From positions 1 through 64,000 of the forward strand of contig NZ_JADMLG010000016.1 of assembly GCF_015674855.1 (NCBI RefSeq): a DNA stretch of 64,000 bases. Direction: 5' to 3'. The position numbers were made by a program, and so were the translations under genes. Shown in pieces: positions 58,061 through 64,000 of the stretch (its first letter is position 1; every line of letters starts with the position of its first letter). Under the pieces are notes generated by a model, which ran no database searches, was not told where the DNA came from, and saw only the letters and a list, made by a program, of their open reading frames with translations. Source of the stretch: Nocardia bovistercoris. Lineage in GTDB: Bacteria; Actinomycetota; Actinomycetes; Mycobacteriales; Mycobacteriaceae.

Positions 58061-58705
58061 ATGATCGAGTTCACGGCGGTTCTCGGCGTCGCGGCGGCGG
58101 CGCTCGGCATGGTGCTCACACCGGGCCCGAACATGATGTACCTGGTGTCACGCACAGTGTCGCAAGGGCGACGCGCGGGCCTCGTCTCACTGTCGGGCGT
58201 CGCGGCGGGTTTCGCCGTGTACCTGGCGGCCGCGACCGCGGGCATCACGGCGGTGTTCGCGGTGGTGCCTGGCCTGTACGTCGCGGTGAAGGTCGCCGGT
58301 GCGGCCTACCTGCTGTGGCTGGCCTGGCAGGCGGTGCGGCCCGGCGGGGTCTCGGTGTTCGCGCCGAGCGCACTGCCCGCCGACCCGACGCGGCGACTGT
58401 TCACCATGGGCCTGTTCACGAATCTGCTCAACCCGAAGCTCGCCGTCATGTACATGGCCCTGATCCCGCAGTTCGTTGCGCTCGACGCGGGTCGGGTGTG
58501 GTTGCAGAGCCTCTGTCTCGGCGGGGTACAGATCGCGGTCTCACTGACCGTGAACACTCTGATCGTGCTCGGCGCGGGCGCGGTCTCCACTTTCCTCACC
58601 GCCCGGCCGCTATGGTTGCGGGCACAGCGGTGGGTGATGGGCTCGGTGCTCGGCGCGATCGCCGTGCTGCTCGTCACCGACCGAGCACGGCCGACGCCCG
58701 CGTAG
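58061..58705 (+). CDS. LysE-family translocator
   Basis: A 214-residue exporter with about six helices. The signature LTPGPNMMYLVSRTVSQGRRAGLVS near the start is the RhtB/LysE pattern (in parts: LTPGPNMMYLVSRT, QGRRAGLVS), followed by GAAYLLWLAWQAVRPGG and NLLNPKLAVMYMALIPQFV. It probably exports homoserine, threonine or a similar amino acid, by family. ATG 58061 is the start. It lies beside dapC, which is convergent, so no operon is implied. Confidence 0.92.
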   Translation: MIEFTAVLGVAAAALGMVLTPGPNMMYLVSRTVSQGRRAGLVSLSGVAAGFAVYLAAATAGITAVFAVVPGLYVAVKVAGAAYLLWLAWQAVRPGGVSVFAPSALPADPTRRLFTMGLFTNLLNPKLAVMYMALIPQFVALDAGRVWLQSLCLGGVQIAVSLTVNTLIVLGAGAVSTFLTARPLWLRAQRWVMGSVLGAIAVLLVTDRARPTPA

Positions 58706-58809
58706 TTTTCGAGCCTTCGGGTCGATCGATACGTGAGCTCGGCGAACCGCACGATACCGGCCGACCGCATCCGCTCGGCGCGGATGCGGCACGGCGGCAG
58801 AGGTTCCCG

Positions 58810-59997
58810 TCAGTTGTCGACGCCGACGCCGACGCCCGCGCGCAGCCTGCGCACACCCTCGTCCAGGGTCTCGTCCTTCTTGCAGAAGGTGAAGCGCACC
58901 AACCGGTCCCAGCTCGGCTTGTCGTCGGCGAAGACGCTGACCGGCACCGCGGCGACGCCGAGGCGATCCGGCAGCGAGCGGCAGAACTCGAGTCCGTCGG
59001 TGGCGCCCATGGGCGTGATGTCGGCGCAGACGAAATACCCTCCCGCGCTGTACTTCACGTCGAACCCGGTGGCGGAGAGCGCGTCGGAAAGGCGGATACG
59101 CTTGTCCGACAGTGTATCTCGCAACCGTGCCACCCAGTCGAGTTCCTCGTTGAGCGCGTAGGCCACCGCGGGCTGGAACGGCCCGCCCGCGACGAAGGTC
59201 AGGAACTGCTTGGCGGTGAGCACGCCGTCGATGAGCCGCGCGGGCGCGCACACCCACCCGGTCTTCCAGCCGGTGACGCTGAAAGTCTTGGCCGCACTCG
59301 ACACGACCAGCGTCCGCTCGCGCATGCCGGGCAGCGTGGACAGGCTGATGTGCTCGACGCCGTCGTAGACCAGGTGTTCGTACACCTCGTCGGCGAGTAC
59401 CAGCAGATCGTGTTCGCGGGCGATGTCGGCGATGGCGGTGAGATCGGCGCGGCCGAGTACCGTCCCGGTCGGATTGTGCGGCGAGTTGACCACGAGCATG
59501 CGGGTGGCGGGGGTGATCGCGGCGCGCAGGCTGTCCAGGTCGAGGACGAACCGGTCGCCGTCGGGCACCAGCCGCGCGGTGCGCCGCCGCGCGCCCGCCA
59601 GCGCGACGGCGGCGGCGTAGGAGTCGTAATACGGTTCGATCAGCACGACTTCGCCGCCCGGTTCGACGAGGCCGAGCAGTGTGGCGGCGATCGCCTCGGT
59701 GGCGCCGACGGTGACGAGCACCTCGGAATCTGGATCGTAGGCGGTACCGTAGCGGCGGGCGCGGTCCTCGGCGATGGCGTTGCGCAGCACCGGCATTCCC
59801 CGTCCCGGCGGGTACTGGTTGAGCCCGCCCGCGATGGCCTCGCGCGCGACCTCGAGCATCCCGGCGGGTCCGTCGGTGTCCGGAAATCCCTGACCTAAGT
59901 TCACCGCCCCGTGCCGCAGGGCGAGTTCGGTCATCTCGGCGAAGATGGTCGAGGCGAAGGGTCGGAGACGATCGACGGTCGCGGGGTGCGAAGACAT
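58810..59997 (-). CDS. dapC: N-succinyldiaminopimelate aminotransferase DapC
   Basis: Class I PLP aminotransferase of 395 residues for the succinylase route to diaminopimelate and lysine. It is very close to M. tuberculosis DapC (Rv0858c): VDRLRPFASTIFAEMTELA, NLGQGFPDTDGP, NQYPPGRGMPVLRNAIA, VTVGATEAIAATLLGL, VNSPHNPTGTV, the PLP lysine in VVSSAAKTFSVTGWKTGW and the closing LVRFTFCKKDETLDEGVRRL. ATG 59997 is chosen by homology; a longer frame to 60060 runs into the promoter and a palindrome. No ribosome site is clear; TACTCT stands nine bases upstream, compatible with a short leader. Confidence 0.92.
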   Translation of the reverse strand: MSSHPATVDRLRPFASTIFAEMTELALRHGAVNLGQGFPDTDGPAGMLEVAREAIAGGLNQYPPGRGMPVLRNAIAEDRARRYGTAYDPDSEVLVTVGATEAIAATLLGLVEPGGEVVLIEPYYDSYAAAVALAGARRRTARLVPDGDRFVLDLDSLRAAITPATRMLVVNSPHNPTGTVLGRADLTAIADIAREHDLLVLADEVYEHLVYDGVEHISLSTLPGMRERTLVVSSAAKTFSVTGWKTGWVCAPARLIDGVLTAKQFLTFVAGGPFQPAVAYALNEELDWVARLRDTLSDKRIRLSDALSATGFDVKYSAGGYFVCADITPMGATDGLEFCRSLPDRLGVAAVPVSVFADDKPSWDRLVRFTFCKKDETLDEGVRRLRAGVGVGVDN

Positions 59998-60030
59998 ATC
60001 CGGCAGAGTAGCCCAGAGGTCACTATTGTT

Positions 60031-60043
60031 GCTATCAGATAGC
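60031..60043. promoter_or_regulatory. Perfect palindrome upstream of dapC
   Basis: GCTATCAGATAGC is a 6-1-6 palindrome, 34 bases upstream of the dapC start in an AT-richer stretch (60020-60070). Its size and location suit a dimeric regulator at the dapC or the opposite promoter; the regulator is unknown. Confidence 0.4.
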
Positions 60044-60178
60044 GAATGGCTATGTTTCACATTGAATTAAGCGCTTCCACCTGCGTGGTTGTGCGTTTCC
60101 CTGATGAGAGCTAGCCTCGCCGTGTTCTACCTCACAAATACCGCCGCCCCGCGCGACGGAATCTCGAAAGGGGCGTAT

Positions 60179-60397
60179 ATGGCCTCCTATCTGGACCTCG
60201 TACTGCAACCGGCCGCGTCGGAGGTGGCCGGAACGGTACTCGGGTTCGTCCGAACGACCGTGCAGGGTGTGATCGAAAGCACCGGCGACTGGTTCACCGG
60301 ATCATCCACCGGCGACTTCTTCCTCGGCTCGAGCACCGGGAACCACGGCACCGGTTCCTCGACCGGCGACTGGTTCAGCGGCTCCGCAATCCCGTAA
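60179..60397 (+). CDS. Small protein with four nonapeptide repeats
   Basis: A 72-residue protein that I do not recognise. ATG 60179 has AAAGGGG six bases upstream, a good ribosome site; a longer frame to 60089 has none. Residues 1-33 (MASYLDLVLQPAASEV, then GTVLGFVRTTVQGVIE) look like an amphipathic helix without a signal-peptide charge pattern. Residues 34-69 are four nine-residue units, STGDWFTGS, STGDFFLGS, STGNHGTGS and STGDWFSGS, ending AIP. The leader-plus-repeats design recalls multi-core peptide precursors or small surface/assembly proteins, but no modification enzyme or secretion gene is adjacent. It lies alone between divergent dapC and convergent sigma-factor genes. Confidence 0.6.
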   Translation: MASYLDLVLQPAASEVAGTVLGFVRTTVQGVIESTGDWFTGSSTGDFFLGSSTGNHGTGSSTGDWFSGSAIP

Positions 60398-60448
60398 CGA
60401 CTCGAACGACGTCGGGCCCGACGACGAGGGTCGGACCCGGCGGTCGGC

Positions 60449-61366
60449 TCACGGGCGCACGCCGGTCAACTTGGCCGGATTCGCGTGATCGTAAGTCCCC
60501 CAGACATACCCGTCCCGCGCCGTGAACCCGACGACCCTGGCCGGATGCCAGTCCTGTTCGAACAGCTCCGAGTCCAGATTGATCACCAGCCCCAATTGCC
60601 CGTTCACCGTGGCGAATTCGAAGCGGGTGGCAGATTCGTCGGACGCGCCGATCCCGTATCGGTGCACCAGCGCCAGCATGAACCGCGCCACCTGCTCCGC
60701 ACCGCCGACGATATTCACCGCCGTGGACGTGGTGCCGTTCGCGTCGCCGATCAGGACCGCGTCCGGGTGCAGCGCACCGACCACCGTCCGTAACTCCCCC
60801 GTGGCCAGCGCCGCGAGCAACCGCCGTACCGCCGCCTCGTGTTCGGCATCGGGCGCGGGCGCGGGCAGGCCGTCCATCACCTCGTCCGCGTGCGCCACGC
60901 ATCGCGCGGCCGCCGAGGTCGAGATCTCCAGCGCCGCGCCGATCTCCTCGAACGACATCGAAAGACTCTCGCGCAGTACATATGCCACGCGCTGCGGCGC
61001 GGTGAGCGTATCGAGCAGCACCAGCGCGGCCATATGACAGCCGTGGTCGCGGGCGACGGCGTCGAGCGCGTCGGGCGCGCGGCCGGGCCGGACGCCGGTC
61101 ACCACCGGTTCCGGCAGCCACTGGCCGACATAGTTCTCGCGCCGCAGCGCGGCGCTGTGCAGGTGGTCGAGGCAGATCCGGCCGACCACGCCGCTGAGCC
61201 AGACCCGAAGGTCATCGATCTCGGACTGGTGGACGCCCGCGAGCCGCAGTCTGCTCTCCTGGATCGCGTCCTCGGCATCGCCGACGCTGCCCGTCATCCG
61301 GTAGGCGACGGAGAACAAGTGTGCCCGATGAGATTCGAACAATTCGGCGAGAAGCGCGGCAACCAT
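60449..61366 (-). CDS. ECF41-type sigma factor (SigJ-like) with SnoaL-like C terminus
   Basis: A 305-residue extracytoplasmic-function sigma factor of group ECF41, in which a fused SnoaL-like domain replaces the anti-sigma factor. Region 2 is LFSVAYRMTGSVGDAEDAIQESRLRL (in parts: VAYRMTGSVGDAEDAIQE). The linker motif is YVGQWLPEPVV, region 4 is PQRVAYVLRESLSMSFEEIGAAL, and the C-terminal domain (about 180-305) ends ANPAKL, the ECF41 NPDKL motif, which is needed to keep activity in check. ATG 61366 has no ribosome site; TAGAAT eight bases before suggests a leaderless message. A fitting promoter is found at 63276-63302. Confidence 0.92.
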   Translation of the reverse strand: MVAALLAELFESHRAHLFSVAYRMTGSVGDAEDAIQESRLRLAGVHQSEIDDLRVWLSGVVGRICLDHLHSAALRRENYVGQWLPEPVVTGVRPGRAPDALDAVARDHGCHMAALVLLDTLTAPQRVAYVLRESLSMSFEEIGAALEISTSAAARCVAHADEVMDGLPAPAPDAEHEAAVRRLLAALATGELRTVVGALHPDAVLIGDANGTTSTAVNIVGGAEQVARFMLALVHRYGIGASDESATRFEFATVNGQLGLVINLDSELFEQDWHPARVVGFTARDGYVWGTYDHANPAKLTGVRP

Positions 61367-61450
61367 CGGGGTGGATTCTACGGTCCGCCCCGCCCGCGGT
61401 ATCGCCTGACCCGCCCGCGCGGGGCGGGTCGGCGATCTACGCGCGAACCT

Positions 61451-62542
61451 TCAACGCGCCCGGCGCCGCGCGACGGCGTCGGCCAGCCGGTCGAGCTGAA
61501 CGGCGGTGGTTTCCCAGTCCAGGCAGGCGTCGGTGATGGACTGCCCGTAGGTGAGGTCGGCCGAACGCCCCAGCGTCAGATCCTGGCGACCCGCCACCAG
61601 GAAACTTTCCAGCATCACGCCGACCACCGCGCGCTCGCCGCCCGCGACCCGCTCGGCGATGTCGGTGACCACGTCGACCTGCTTCGCGTGGTCCTTGTTG
61701 CTGTTGCCGTGGCTGGCGTCGACCACGAGCCGCTGCGGCAGCGACGCCTTCTCCAGGCGCAGGCAGGCCTCGGCCACCGAGGCGGCGTCGTAGTTCGTGC
61801 CATTGCTGCCGCCGCGCAGGATGACATGGCAGTCCTCGTTGCCCGAGGTGCGGATCAGCGCGGAGCGGCCGTCCAGATCGGTGCCGGGGAACACGTGGCT
61901 GGCCGCGGCCGCGCGCACGCCGTCCACCGCGACCTGCACGTCGCCGTCGGTCCCGTTCTTGATGCCGACCGGCATGGATAGCGCGCTGCTGAGTTGGCGG
62001 TGCACCTGACTGGCCGCGGTGCGCGCGCCGATCGCGCCGTAGGACACCAGGTCCGCGATGTACTGCGGGGTGATCGGGTCGAGGAATTCACAGGCGACCG
62101 GCAGTCCGAGCGCGGTGATGTCGACCAGCAGTTTGCGGCCGAATCCCAGACCGGTGTTGACGTCGAAGGAACCGTCGAGGTGCGGGTCGTTGACCAGGCC
62201 CTTCCATCCGAGCGTGGTGCGCGGCTTCTCGAAGTAGACCCGCATCACCACGTGCAGCCGGTCGTCCAGCTCGCCCGCCTTCGCGGCCAGCTTGCGCGCG
62301 TAGTCCATGGCGGCGACGGGATCGTGCACCGAGCACGGGCCGACGATCACCATCAGGCGATCGTCGGCGCCGCCGAGTACCTCGACGGTGGCCTTGCGGC
62401 CCGCCCGGACGGTGTCGGCGAGTGCGTCGGTGATCTGATGCACCCGGCGCACCTCGGCGGGCGAGCGCAACGGGCTCACGCTCAGGGTGCGCTGATCATC
62501 GAGATCGGAATGCCGCGAGTCGACATCGGCTGCGGTTGTCAT
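61451..62542 (-). CDS. aroG: 3-deoxy-7-phosphoheptulonate synthase, class I
   Basis: Class I (AroFGH type) DAHP synthase of 363 residues, which condenses phosphoenolpyruvate with erythrose 4-phosphate to begin aromatic amino-acid synthesis. Motifs are VGPCSVHDPVAAMDYA, MRVYFEKPRTTLGWKGLVND (metal- and substrate-binding), GARTAASQVHRQL, GIKNGTDG, HVILRGG, DASHGNSNKDH and GVMLESFLVAG. Most mycobacteria rely on a class II enzyme, so this is a distinct isozyme. ATG 62542 follows AAGGAA. A short leader peptide containing Tyr-Phe-Trp-Phe and a hairpin precede the gene, indicating control by charged aromatic tRNA. Confidence 0.95.
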   Translation of the reverse strand: MTTAADVDSRHSDLDDQRTLSVSPLRSPAEVRRVHQITDALADTVRAGRKATVEVLGGADDRLMVIVGPCSVHDPVAAMDYARKLAAKAGELDDRLHVVMRVYFEKPRTTLGWKGLVNDPHLDGSFDVNTGLGFGRKLLVDITALGLPVACEFLDPITPQYIADLVSYGAIGARTAASQVHRQLSSALSMPVGIKNGTDGDVQVAVDGVRAAAASHVFPGTDLDGRSALIRTSGNEDCHVILRGGSNGTNYDAASVAEACLRLEKASLPQRLVVDASHGNSNKDHAKQVDVVTDIAERVAGGERAVVGVMLESFLVAGRQDLTLGRSADLTYGQSITDACLDWETTAVQLDRLADAVARRRAR

Positions 62543-62591
62543 AGCTGTGGGTTCCTTTACTTGGAAGGCCGACCCACGGAATCGTGCTGCC

Positions 62592-62622
62592 CCGTCGAGC
62601 CGGTCTTGATCCGGCTCGGGGT
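62592..62622 (-). terminator. Attenuator-like hairpin between leader peptide and aroG
   Basis: CGAGCCGG (minus strand, from 62618) and CCGGCTCG (to 62596) form a perfect 8-base stem around ATCAAGA, extended by CCCC/GGGG on either side. It starts about ten bases after the leader-peptide stop. There is no U tract, so it may act on translation or as a non-canonical terminator. GTGGGTCGG occurs both in the leader (62655-62663) and near the gene start (62569-62577), offering alternative pairings. Confidence 0.55.
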
Positions 62623-62628
62623 GGGAGG

Positions 62629-62700
62629 TCAGCGCAAGCGGTTGCCGCAGACCGACCCACCCGGGGCCGGCTTGCTAAACCAGAAATACGCGCGCTGCAC
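62629..62700 (-). CDS. Aromatic-rich leader peptide of aroG
   Basis: A 23-codon frame starting at GTG 62700 and ending with TGA at 62629, beginning M-Q-R-A-Y-F-W-F-S-K. Four of residues 5-8 are aromatic (Tyr-Phe-Trp-Phe), which is very unlikely by chance in DNA this GC-rich. TACTGT, a good -10, ends seven bases before the GTG, so the message would be leaderless and start with this peptide. A ribosome stalled here for lack of Tyr, Phe or Trp tRNA would alter folding of the hairpin that follows. Leader-peptide control of aromatic genes is known in actinobacteria; this instance is my inference. Confidence 0.7.
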   Translation of the reverse strand: MQRAYFWFSKPAPGGSVCGNRLR

Positions 62701-62760
62701 GTCGGTCACAGTACCAGCACCGAACGCGACGGTGACCGGGAAATGTCCGCCGAGACCCGG

Positions 62761-63231
62761 TCACCACTGCCCTGGCTGATACGAACCGGCGGGCTGCCGC
62801 ACGATGACGTTCATCCGGTTGTAGGCGTTGATCAGGGCGATCAGTGAAATCAGCGCGGCGATCTGGTCGCCGTCGTAATGCTTCTCGACCTGCGCCCACG
62901 TGTCGTCGCTCACACCGTGGCTCGCGTCCGCGAGCCGGGTGCCCTCCTCGGCGAGCGCCAGCGCCGCGCGCTCGGCCTCGGTGAAGACGGTGGCCTCGCG
63001 CCAGACCGCGACCAGGTTCAGCCGCAGCTGGGTCTCGCCCGCGTGCGCGGCGTCCTTGGCGTGCATATCCGTGCAGAATCCGCAGCCGTTGATCTGGCTG
63101 GCCCGCAGTTTGACCATCTCCTGGGTGAGCAGCGGGAGGGTCGACTCGTTGACGAGCTGCCCGGCATTGCCGATGCGCTTGATGAACTTGGCGCCGTTCT
63201 CGTTGCCGAAGTAGTCGAATCGCGCGTTCAT
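62761..63231 (-). CDS. Carboxymuconolactone decarboxylase/AhpD-family protein
   Basis: A 156-residue AhpD-like protein with the redox motif C50-x-x-C53 and H57 in INGCGFCTDMHAKDA, the pattern of alkylhydroperoxidase-type CMD proteins. Flanking helices LPLLTQEMVKLRASQ and ERAALALAEEGTRLAD fit the fold. ATG 63231 has GAGAAGG six bases upstream. CMD genes are the most common targets and neighbours of ECF41 sigma factors, and a promoter fitting that group stands just upstream. The physiological substrate is unknown. Confidence 0.92.
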   Translation of the reverse strand: MNARFDYFGNENGAKFIKRIGNAGQLVNESTLPLLTQEMVKLRASQINGCGFCTDMHAKDAAHAGETQLRLNLVAVWREATVFTEAERAALALAEEGTRLADASHGVSDDTWAQVEKHYDGDQIAALISLIALINAYNRMNVIVRQPAGSYQPGQW

Positions 63232-63275
63232 GGTGTGCCTTCTCTCTGTAATCGCCGGTGGGCTTTCACAGAGAC

Positions 63276-63302
63276 GACGACGTGGCACGCACCAGCGTGA
63301 CA
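63276..63302 (-). promoter_or_regulatory. ECF41-type promoter of the CMD gene
   Basis: On the minus strand TGTCACG (63302-63296) is followed after exactly 16 bases by CGTC (63279-63276), matching the known ECF41 consensus TGTCACA-N16-CGTC with one mismatch. Transcription would start near 63268, giving a leader of about 37 bases before the CMD ATG. The matching sigma factor is encoded at 60449-61366. Confidence 0.75.
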
Positions 63303-63311
63303 GCCGGTTCA

Positions 63312-63327
63312 GGTGACCCACATCACA
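63312..63327. promoter_or_regulatory. CRP/GlxR-like half-perfect site near the CMD promoter
   Basis: Read on the minus strand, TGTGATGTGGGTCACC matches TGTGA-N6-TCACA in nine of ten conserved bases. It overlaps the stop codon of the SDR gene and is centred about 51 bases upstream of the predicted CMD start of transcription. It could be coincidental. Confidence 0.35.
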
Positions 63328-64000
63328 TCGGTGGCAGGTTGTAGACCACGCCCGTCAACCGCTCCGACAGCTCCCACAGTCCCGCGGCGACCTGCTCGTC
63401 CTTGGACGCTTTGTTCGAGTCGGCAAGACCGGGATACCCGCGCATGCCGCCCAACGAGGTGGGTCCGTAGTAGGCGCCCGGCTCGACCGAGGCGGTCGCG
63501 GCGTACAACTCGGGCAGCGCACCCATCTCGGCACTCTGCGCGAGCACTCGGTTGCCGACCGCCATCAGCTGGTCGAAGAACGATTCGGTATGCGATTGCA
63601 GTTCGGTGGCGGCGTAACCGGGGTGCGCGGCCACCGACAGCTTCGACGAGCCCGCCGCGGTGAGCTTGCGCTGCAATTCGTAGGTGAACAGCAGATTCGC
63701 CAACTTCGCCTGACCATAGGCGCCCCAACGCTTGTAGGGGCGGCGCTCCCAGTTCAGGTCGTCCAGATCGATGCGACCGCTGGCGTGCGCGCCGCTCGAC
63801 ACCGTGACGATCCGGTCGGAGATGCGGTCGAGCAGCAGTCCGGTGAGCGCGAAGTGGCCGAGATGATTGGTGCCGACCTGCGATTCGAATCCGTCGGCGG
63901 TGCGCCCGAGCGGCACGGCCATGATGCCCGCGTTGTTGATCAGCACGTCGGCTTTGTCGACGCCCGCGGCGAATTCGCGGACAGAGGCGAGGTCGGCGAG
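63323..64000 (-). CDS. Short-chain dehydrogenase/reductase (5' end outside window)
   Basis: NAD(P)-dependent oxidoreductase of the classical SDR fold; the visible 225 residues lack the N-terminal cofactor-binding glycine motif, which lies off the right edge. Visible motifs are VLINNAGIMA (NNAG), the catalytic serine in IVTVSSGAHASG, and the YxxxK pair in YGQAKLANLL, followed by HPGYAATEL. The sequence resembles the protochlorophyllide-reductase-like SDRs common in actinobacteria, whose substrates are mostly unknown. It lies upstream of the CMD gene on the same strand; SDR genes are frequent companions of ECF41 systems. Confidence 0.9.
   Translation of the reverse strand, partial: LADLASVREFAAGVDKADVLINNAGIMAVPLGRTADGFESQVGTNHLGHFALTGLLLDRISDRIVTVSSGAHASGRIDLDDLNWERRPYKRWGAYGQAKLANLLFTYELQRKLTAAGSSKLSVAAHPGYAATELQSHTESFFDQLMAVGNRVLAQSAEMGALPELYAATASVEPGAYYGPTSLGGMRGYPGLADSNKASKDEQVAAGLWELSERLTGVVYNLPPM

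Noticed and set aside
1..64000. tRNA, rRNA, insertion sequences, prophage or toxin-antitoxin genes
   Set aside because: No cloverleaf-like GGTTCGA arms, rRNA blocks, transposase motifs (DDE, HUH, serine or tyrosine recombinase) or phage genes were seen by eye; a covariance or profile search could not be run.

Overview
The window is high-GC actinobacterial DNA and most probably comes from a Nocardia or a close relative in the Mycobacteriales. The evidence is the strong GC bias with GTG starts and several apparently leaderless starts, together with hallmark genes: prrA/prrB, a fused accD3-type carboxyltransferase, sepH, eis, rpfA, a bacterial XPB helicase, a hemophore-like protein and an LprG-type lipoprotein. 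From memory of the M. tuberculosis H37Rv gene order (not checked here), many genes follow the Rv0858c-Rv0904c segment: accD3, prrA, prrB, gltA2, citA, serC, sepH, Rv0882, Rv0881, Rv0880, Rv0879c, Rv0877, Rv0876c, Rv0875c, cspB, rpfA, Rv0863, Rv0862c, ercc3/XPB and dapC. Other modules are inserted into that backbone.

Layout. 1-1003: start of accD3, truncated by the window edge. 1172-6731: a conservon (sensor kinase, roadblock, DUF742, small GTPase) whose kinase has a very long GLPQREPG-type repeat tail. 7008-9017: propionyl/acetyl-CoA synthetase. 9135-12781: hemophore-like protein, PrrA-PrrB with a 56-codon reading frame overlapping both, and an LprG-type lipoprotein. 13213-18112: a likely operon of cytochrome b5-desaturase, type III polyketide synthase and a cyclic-peptide-type ABC exporter whose ATPase carries a histidine-rich insert; I take this to be an uncharacterised lipid-polyketide pathway. 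18368-30108: YhgE/Pip-like lipoprotein, FKBP, two citrate synthases, MFS exporter, PdxH, polysaccharide deacetylase, SerC and SepH. 30475-34925: small conserved genes, SpoU methyltransferase, Eis and a MarR regulator. 34954-37750: neutral ceramidase with a divergent TetR regulator and a palindromic operator candidate. 37747-46316: sacsin-like ATPase, DUF3027 protein, glutaminyl cyclase, MFS protein and DUF2771 protein. 46350-51618: cspB, rpfA (CRP site plus c-di-AMP riboswitch), helicase-associated WYL protein and an LppU-type lipoprotein. 51911-58705: coiled-coil protein, M1 peptidase, two LysE exporters, DUF3239 protein and XPB. 58810-64000: DapC, a small nonapeptide-repeat protein, an ECF41 sigma factor, DAHP synthase with an aromatic leader peptide, and a carboxymuconolactone decarboxylase/SDR pair next to a promoter that fits ECF41.

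How the parts fit. Central metabolism is well represented (citrate synthases, serine, lysine/DAP, aromatic amino acids, PLP salvage), as is cell-envelope work (deacetylase, Rpf, LprG, exporters). Regulation can be read directly at several points: the rpfA leader, the aroG leader peptide, the ECF41-type promoter and the ceramidase/TetR operator. No rRNA, tRNA, insertion sequence, prophage or CRISPR array was seen. A dispersed palindromic element occurs twice (1-67 and 18145-18237), once in frame inside accD3. All family and orthology statements rest on reading the translated sequences; no database search was run.
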